64,000 nt of DNA from Melieria omissa (taxonomy: Eukaryota > Arthropoda > Insecta > Diptera > Ulidiidae): positions 27,073,783 to 27,137,782 of the forward strand of contig OZ020269.1 of assembly GCA_963971225.1 (NCBI GenBank), given 5' to 3'. Below the pieces are notes generated by a model. That model worked only from the letters and a program-made list of their open reading frames with translations, made no database searches and was not told where the DNA came from. The translations under genes and the position numbers were made by a program. Shown one piece after another: positions 56,171 to 64,000 of the stretch; within the stretch, counting starts at the first letter, position 1, and every line of letters begins with the position of its first letter.

Positions 56171-58761
56171 ATAACTAGTGTCCGACCAAAGGTGCCTAAG
56201 TCGGCATATGTAAAGTCAAATACCAATACCAAAAAACTTTGGCTAAATGAGTGCCGTCTCTAGTGATCTGTCGATCCCATCACTAATCCCATCCTTTCGT
56301 TCTCTTTTAGTACCCATTTTTCCCCCCTATTCTCTACTCCCCGGCCTCAGCCGTTTGTACTAAACCAAGCCTCCGCGTTTCATTTACCCCGCTCAACGAC
56401 GAATTTGTTTAAAGTTTCAAGGACAAAACTGATCAAACTTAGTGGTCTTAGAGTTCAGCTTCTAACAAAAATAACAAAACTTAACAATTCGATTGTTGAC
56501 AACTTGGGAATTATATTTGTTAAAGTACTAAAACATTATGTTTGTGAGACTTTTAACTCACAGGCTGCAAAGTTTTAATGCATAAAAGATAAAAAAGATG
56601 GAGAACCAATGAGAGATTCAAGGTTGTGATAAGAAAATTGAGATCAGAAGAGTCCTTTCTCTCGAGGTTCTCCTCCGAAAAAGTATTGAAAAAATTGCCT
56701 ACAACTGTAAAATCTGTCCCCAAAAACTCTGTGCCCCGTTAAAAACTTATACGACCCTCTTTCTCTCCTAAGACCAGTTTGATCATTGGTCTGATAAGGG
56801 ATCTATAGATAAAATCATGCTTGTCTTGAGCCATAAAGGGATGACAAAAGATGTAGCAGACCGCTATATAGAACATCGTCCTTTAGATCTTGTCTTTTCT
56901 TATGGCTCTTATTCGCTGTTAAGTAATATTCGTGTTTTCAGTTTTAGAGATTTTGCGGCTGTCTCACAAGAGTAGGTAACCGAAAGCCAACTTCTTGAAT
57001 TGCTTAAAGTAGATTAAGCTGAACTTTAAGTACACAACGTTGGCCAAACTACTTTGTGGACATTATTGCTAAAGTTTGTACAAGAAATCAATAGAAAATC
57101 AATTCATTGCAAAACTTGAAGCGAATGTTTGAACTATTCATGCTTTGCATTGCCGCAATATTCAAATTCCACTTTCCATATTCGTTGCACTTCATTTCGT
57201 TGGCACAGTTGCACACTTTCCGCGGTGACGCAACGAACTTATCGCGCAACAAAGTACAAAGAACAAATTCATTTGGAATAATTTCACAGCGAGCAGATTA
57301 TTATTGAAGTACAAATGCATGCGGCGGACAGTGGCGACAGCTGTGCTGAAGCGGAAATGGAAGCATTTGCAGTCAGTTTCCGGCTTTCAGCGTGTCGTCA
57401 CTGTGTTCAGCTCGCCGCAACATATGCAGCAAAACACAGCCGAGGACTGCGCGCGCAAACCGGAACGAGACTGAGACAGAGGCAGAGAAAAAGGGAGAAA
57501 ATGTATGCAGCAGTGAAATGGCAAATTGCACAGTGGCTGTGCACGCACAAAGAGCGCACAAGCCCACCCACCAGCAGGAAGTGATTTCGCGCATGCAAAC
57601 TTTTTGCTGTTTCAAAAGCGGCAGACAATCTGCGCACACGCGCGTCGCGCACGCAATTAACAGCGCTCGGAAAATGCGTTAAATAACGCGCCTAATTACT
57701 GCAATGCAGCGTCGAGGGGACGTGGCAACTTGTTTCAGTGGGACTCTTTTCGTTTTTTGCAAAATTAAACAAAAAATTCAGGTGAAAGCATTGCTGCATT
57801 AGAGCCAAAAGCGGAGCCAACGGAGAACGACGGCTACAACAAATGTGAATGCGAATGGCAGCACCAGAAAATTGCCGTCACGTGTGTGCAATTTGAACAG
57901 GGAACTGCAATGCAACGAGGGCAGATGACAAGCACGAGTTGAGTGTCTAATTGTCATTGCATACTTTAGGGGGCATAAGCATCTAACTAAACACCTGAAC
58001 CCCGGCTGACGATGAACAGACACATTAGCAGCGCACACGGCAGCTAATTTCCGCGTGTGGCACATGTCGCCATTTTGGATTGGATTTGTTTGCCAGCTGC
58101 ATGCGAGCGGCGGCCACACGCACCGACATCATCATACATATATCATGCGATTTTTGTCAAATCATATTTTGTGAAAATCAACAAGCCAGGCAAGCAACAA
58201 CAAAATAGCAACAGAAATCGCCCAACAAGCTAACCCGAAGGCCGCGCGCACTGTGCAACTCAGTGGCGGTCAGTGTTTGTGCGGCATGTGGCAGGTGATG
58301 TTGCATGATGTTTTGTGAATAACAACAACAACACCCTAATATCTTAATAAGGCGCTGTCAAACGCAGCGAAACGTGGCAGGAAATGCAATCGCTGGCTGG
58401 CAGCACTCGCCAACGTTGTAAAGCGCGCTGTGGCCATCAAGTCACACACACACACGCACGCTTGGATGGCAAACGCTTTTAGGAGTAAATATTTGTGTGT
58501 CTGTATATGTGCCGAAAATGTTAACAGCGAACAACACTGGCCACATGGCAGCTGAAATGCAATTATTGTCATTATGGGTGTACATTTGGAAGCAGGCCGT
58601 TGTAGCAGTTCCACAGTGTGTTGACGCGCGCTACAATGCATACAGGCTTAATTTATTGACTTTGCCTGCATCCTATTCCACCAAAAAGTAGCTGATTTTG
58701 CTGTCCCCTAAAAAATTCCACAATTTTTCACACATTTACATTAAAAAACACGTTTGTGGCA
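56171..58761. other. Unassigned noncoding DNA
   Basis: No gene is recognised. 57300-57690 and 57780-58130 are GC-richer and open in several frames on both strands, without identifiable domains. A CA run lies near 58444-58456. Confidence 0.4.
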
Positions 58762-58802
58762 ATTTGTGACAACTGTCACAATTTGTGACAACTTGTCACA
58801 AA
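58762..58802 (+). repeat. Isolated pair of TGTGACA palindromes
   Basis: TTGTGACAACTGTCACAA and TTGTGACAACTTGTCACAA lie side by side. They match the box of the satellite at 14434-26975, but here without the surrounding monomer. Confidence 0.7.
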
Positions 58803-61499
58803 GTTGAAATTCAACACCACCGCACCCTTAACTATTCAATCAGCTATTTTTCTTGAAAATAAATATTTTTTTGTCACATTTTGCTCTGCAAAAATGCACT
58901 AAATTTACTTTAACACATTTCCTTTTGCTTTAAATCAAATTTAAACAATGCACTAACTACATGGCCAGCACAATTATGACCAATAGCCACGCTAACACGT
59001 GTACACGAATAACGTTACGACAGCTAACGAACGCCTAATCTTGCCCGCATGTTAACATGCCAGCAATGTGGTCGAATCCAAAGGATCAAGCGACCAGCCA
59101 ATCAGGCGGCGGCGACAGCTTAGGTCAAACGTTGCTACACGACACTAACTGACGTCGCGTTGCCGTTTGACGTGCTAATGCGACAAACGCGGCACACAAT
59201 CACGGCGTTTAAACGCCAACAACAACAACAACAACAAAGTCGAAGGTAACCGAGAAGGCAACACAATTTGCAGGACACTAAAAAGCACAGAGAATGTTTA
59301 AAATTTGCCAAACTTGGCAAATGTTTGGTGCATTGCATTGAAAATCGTCAGCACGTCGCTGCGAGTCTAACCAACGCGGTACGCGTCTAATTCTAGCTAC
59401 TTAAAACATAATTAGTGCTAATGTGCACAGACACCAGCTAACTATGTCGCTTCTGTTCGTGGGTTAGACGTTGGTTGTTGAGTGTGTAATGCGCTTTTAG
59501 GCGTTGCCTACTTGAAATTCGCACAATTTCACATGCAAATTGCTGCTGGCCTCCCCAGGCAGTGTTGCGGTGTGTTGCACGATGCCCAATTTGCATTTGC
59601 TCAGGTGTTGGACAGTGAGAGGGACAATTCTGAGCTCGACTAATGTATGCGTGAGCCAAAAACTATGCACCAAATTTATATGCAAAGCACACCAATTTAG
59701 TGACTAATTCTCAAATTTGGTAATTGTCAGAAAGATGCTACCAAAAAATTTAAATTCAAGAGTGGCTACAATGTTCTTGGGTATACTTCTGGTATATTTC
59801 TCAATATGACAAATATTTCTTTTCGAAAGACAAAAGTGTAATAAGGAAAGTCGAATGTCATCAGTGTCATCAGTCATTAGTGACTCCTCCAACAGTTGTT
59901 TGTCCACTCTGATTGATCAGAAATGTCAGTTTGATCTATTTTTCAAAAGAGAGAACGAAAAAGGCTATCAATACTAAACTAGAAAAGACAAAAGACACTG
60001 AGCGCTCTACAAAAAACAAAAATCATATATCGTAAGCTCTAAAGTTTGCGTATCTCTGCTCCAGACTGTTTAATTCAGCTAATTAAACGCGCTCACACTG
60101 TAACTCACACATGTGCCAGCATTTTTTTACACTTTCAATGCAGCGTTTTACACGCATTTTCCGCATAGGAGGAAATTCAAAAGGCAGCAACGAGAACTTT
60201 TACCAACTTGCAAGCAAAAGCAGGGAACAACGCTGCTTGGCAATTGCACTGCCTGCACATTCGCTATGCGCGCGAGGACATTTGTTGTGTGTGACAAAAG
60301 AATTCAAGTGAATTCGAACTGCAGGATTCTGAGTATATGTGTGTGTTTGTAGTGTCTGCGTGTTAGTGGATGATGAAATCGCTTCGACAAGACAAATTGT
60401 CAAAGCGCAACGCAACTTTTTTGCATACAGAGTGCGCCACATTTTGCCTCTCACAGCCATCGCACCCGACTGCTTGTCTTTAGTCCTTTTGGCAATTGGC
60501 CAAAAAATGCAAAAAGTAAAATGTAACAAACATAAAGCTGCCAACGGCAGTGAAAGAAGCAAAGCCGTGTTCGCAACACAACACAACAACAAACAAGTGC
60601 AACAAATGCAAAATGTTGCAAGACTTGTTTCTGTTGGCATCGCTGCAGCTGTTGTAGTTTTACCCTTTTTGTTGTTGTTTTTGGGTTAATTTTTAATATG
60701 AATTTAAGCGAATTTTAAGTGTTTTCATAGCGGCATTGTTTTTGTTGTTGTTTCTGTGACACTTGGCGAATTTACGTGCCAGCCAAGCAATTAACATGAC
60801 ACCCAACAAAAAAACAACAAAAACCAGCTGCGGGCTCACTCGTTCGTGCATTGCGCTGCTCGATGAAGAGCACAACAGACAGAAAAGGCGAAAGAGAAAC
60901 TGGTTGATGGGGTGAAGAGTACTGCGAACAAGGATGGGTGCCGAAGTGGAATGCAGGATATTTGAATTTAAGTAATTACTTTCTTCTTGTGCCGCATTTG
61001 AAATGGCTTTCGGTCGATTCGGCTGTGTAGTTCAGACTTGTGCGCTTGTGGCAGGGAGCAACTTGTAAGAGATTACAGACACACAACTGCAACACATTGA
61101 AATTCATTGTGGGTTCTTGTAATGGTTTTGCCAGTTACAAGATTAGAGAATAAAATGTGGTTTCTTTCGTATTCGTGTTCTTATTTTAATGTAATCTTTT
61201 ACTAGGAACTATTTATGTGATTTTAACAGAGTTTAATTGTTTTGGAATGTAGGATTAATACGAATCATGTGAATCATGTGAAAGTGATCTTTTTCTTTTT
61301 GTGGGTTCTCGTTCCGGTACAATTTGTTCGGTATTTACATGCAGATACTAGTTATTCCGAACGTTTCGAACCCTGAGTGTTTTCCAGTCAGTCCGCGGCA
61401 TTAATGAAGAAGGCAAGAAATTGGCTTCTCTTGCCATGGATTTCCTTGATATCCTTGAAGAAAGATTTCGTCCCCATTCTTCCTTTTTATTAGACCGGC
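58803..61499. other. Unassigned noncoding DNA
   Basis: No gene is recognised. AAC run at 59217-59235. Overlapping frames near 60110-60690 on both strands show no family resemblance. Confidence 0.4.
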
Positions 61500-61661
61500 A
61501 TGTACAGAGGTAGGTAGGTAGGTAAGTTGTAGTTGCCTCCCTATGAGACACACTGAGGCCTCTATATGGGCTCATTGTGATACCACAAATTGTATCCGTT
61601 TGAAATGTGTACGCAACACTGTTTTTTCAACATGTATTACAACACACATTTCAAACGGATG
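61500..61661 (-). repeat. Dispersed palindromic repeat, copy 2
   Basis: Perfect 17-bp arms ATCCGTTTGAAATGTGT (61594-61610) and its complement (61644-61660) enclose 33 bp. On the minus strand they are followed by GTGGTATCACAATG, GAGGCCTCAGTGTGTCTC and a TACC/AGGT tail at 61500-61524. Order and sequence agree with 532-640. Confidence 0.6.
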
Positions 61662-64000
61662 AGAGAAAGGAGGGAGGTGACTTACAGTTCAACGCCGAAT
61701 CCGAACGGCAGTTTTTTTGGCAATTTTTCCTTGCACACTTGCAGGTTTACCATTGCCTACCAAGAGCGATTCTTGTAATTCTCATCTGCTTCATGTGGAT
61801 AGCAATAGAAGTGGACGAGTTTTTCACCAGCCCGAACTGGGACCCAGGGCCTCGGTATAAGAAGCCAGCGCGCTACAGATATACAGAGGTAGTGCTCCAT
61901 AGTTGTTTTCCAAACTAGATTACAACAACATCTGCAGCTGGTATTGTGAGAGATGCCCTTCCTGGCTGTATGCTCTCCTGTAGGCCGGTGGGTTGTGATA
62001 ACCACGATGAGTTTAACCAGAACACCTCGCTTTTTTTTAATCACTTCCACTTATTTGTTGTTGTCGTTTAACCGACAGATTGATTGGGTTCCCAACCTCG
62101 CTTTTTGCTTTTTGTTAATCAGCTTCACCGATTGGTTTTTGTCGTATAAAGGCCAGAATAATTGGGTGTCCAGGATGTATCCAGCTGCTGCCAACTCCTG
62201 GCTGTCTTAGCTAGGAGGTCCTTAGAGATTCAGCTCTCTATGCGTTGGATTGGAGTGCGTATCTCCACTGCATCCCCTACCCATTTCATCTCTTCTGGCT
62301 GCTTCGTTACACTCAGAGTTCGTAGGCTCAGGAATCTAACTGGAGGTAACTGGAGAAATACAACTGGAATACCTCTCAGCAGTTCCAAACAAGTTTGGAG
62401 ATAATGATCGGTGAGCTCCCTATTGAAATTATCTTAATTGTTGAATTTATGTCTGATTAGGATTATTTTGGTTTCAGAAGTGAACAGTACTGAAACACAT
62501 TGTTTTTTTTTTCAAAAGTCAAATTGATCCCTCTCTGGTGTAGATACCAGCAACCACCATACAAAACCTTTCGAAACCTTCCGTGTAGATCAAGGTGTCT
62601 CTACTGTTTGTTGGGTCCATTTTTCCTATTCAAACCGTGATTGTATATTGTAATTTTATCATGTAAACTTGTAAGACAATACTTGAAAGTTTTTTTTTAA
62701 AGTAGGGAAAACTCAATATTGGTTTAGGACGGAAATGAAACAAACCACAAGCGTTCAACTAATTTTATTGAGTCCCTTTTCCTTCCTTATAATCGCACAG
62801 CTAACTACCTGACGGCCAGCAATTTGGCAGTATTAAACATACGTACAGTAACAACAACAAATGTTTCATCCTTTTTGTATGCGGAATTTTTTTCAACCAT
62901 CTTGCACGTCTGCTGCCTTAATTTCGCCGCATTTCAGCGCAAACAATTATTCGCTATGGCCATTATTTTCATGTTCCTTGTTGTTGTTGTTATTGTTTTT
63001 CTACTTGTGTATTATTTTTGCAAGCATCAACCTAAAACAATAACAAATTGCACACGTGTGTCTATGAATGTGTGCGTGTGTGTTGGTGTTGGCGGGTAAG
63101 TTGGTTGCTATTCTAACGGCCACTGTCATTGTTGTCTTTGTTTAGCGCTCAAGTTTTTGCTTTTCCATTACAACTTTTTTATAAACCCAGTTTTTTTGCT
63201 GCTGTTACTTTGATTGTTGTTGTTATTGTTACAGTTTCTTTTCATCATCTCAGCCACTTTTGCCGCTGGCTCTGCTGTCCCTTCTTCAGCGCGAGAAATG
63301 AAAATTAAAAAGTTGTTTCGCTTTTTATGTGCACTTGAACAATTTCGCTTTGGCCAAATGCACACACACACACACACACACCTACAGCCACACCCATACA
63401 TAGAACAAAAACGAATAAACACACTGACAATGGCAGCGCACCAACACAGCTGCACATTTGCATGCAAACTTTTATGGAAAATAATCACTTCGGGTTTGTT
63501 TTTTTATTTTTGTTTATTCGTGTTTGTAAACATTTGAACAAGTTATTTAGTAGTTTTTATTGCAATTATTATTTGTTGTTGTTGCTGCAAATTTAATTAT
63601 GATTTAAAGTTTTGCTGCACCAATGGAAGCGACGCGACGAGAGTAACAAAAGATTTCGCTTTGAATGTGAAATTAAAACGTATAAAATTTAATGTTGTTG
63701 TTGTTGTACCATTGACCCTTAAACAATACATTTTTGTGCGAGGAAAAGTTAACAATGGCTAAAGAATTTTTAAATATCCTTTTAAAGTTTGAGGTTTTTT
63801 CTTGTTTTGTGTGAAATGGCAAACTTTTGGGAAGCGAACGAATAAATGATGCGGAAGAAAATGGCAAAGTTTTGCAAAGTGTGAAAATAACACAACTAAG
63901 TGCTTTCAATAAAAAATAATATTGAATAAAGCTTAAACCTTTAATGCTTTGATTCTGTTTGGGAAAAACTTTTTCTGTCTGCTTCATTCCTTTGCGAAAA
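61662..64000. other. Unassigned noncoding DNA
   Basis: No gene is recognised. CA run at 63361-63380, TTG runs near 63214-63226 and 63692-63706. An open frame at 61607-61918 and its minus-strand overlap show no identifiable domain. Confidence 0.4.

Noticed and set aside
1..64000. CRISPR arrays, bacterial operons, riboswitches, rRNA
   Set aside because: None seen; all features indicate eukaryotic nuclear DNA, and the regular repeats are satellites without unique spacers.

Overview
The window reads as repeat-dense, AT-rich insect nuclear DNA, most likely from a higher fly (Brachycera, possibly a tephritid; this is inference). The clues are a mdg1/412-type Ty3/Gypsy element primed by a fly-type tRNA-Arg, an RTE-like LINE with a tRNA-derived SINE, a Tc1/mariner relative, short hAT MITEs, and frequent CA/TG, CAA/TTG and AAAAT simple repeats. 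No complete host protein gene is recognisable. A few short exon-like segments have good splice signals (38725-38754 on +, 54631-54665 on -, weaker at 30962-31030 on +), so the DNA may be large introns or intergenic space.

Layout. 1275-2577: dead mariner-family element, minus strand. 5400-6830: ~275-bp tandem satellite. 9531-10044: hAT MITE with a tRNA-SINE nested in its end. 14434-26975: a degenerate ~130-bp satellite whose monomers share the palindrome TGTGACA-NN-TGTCACA. It is split by an RTE-like LINE (15053-18061, long intact ORF) and a full-length Gypsy retrotransposon (19035-26502, minus strand, two 582-bp LTRs with no difference seen). Removing both insertions restores the satellite period. 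29508-29831: second SINE. 31460-32720: purine-only-biased tract with a ~130-bp tandem repeat. 36032-38115: a 106/119-bp tandem array split by a 1165-bp fold-back element with TTA target duplication. 40558-40706: second hAT MITE. 44014-44735: AAAAT satellite. 49310-51240: second array of TGTGACA motifs at short spacing. 55000-56170: ~140-bp satellite split by a 379-bp solo LTR. The rest is unassigned noncoding DNA.

The best biology is in the mobile elements. The Gypsy element keeps an apparently complete coding set: two small leader ORFs joined by a TAATG stop-start overlap (the second with a myristoylation-type N-terminus and a membrane segment), a third small ORF, gag, and a -1 frame pol with protease, RT, RNase H and a DD35E integrase. 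At the gag-pol junction there is a slippery heptamer followed by a perfect 10-bp stem-loop. The SINEs share their 3' terminal hairpin with the LINE, which suggests that LINE family mobilises them.
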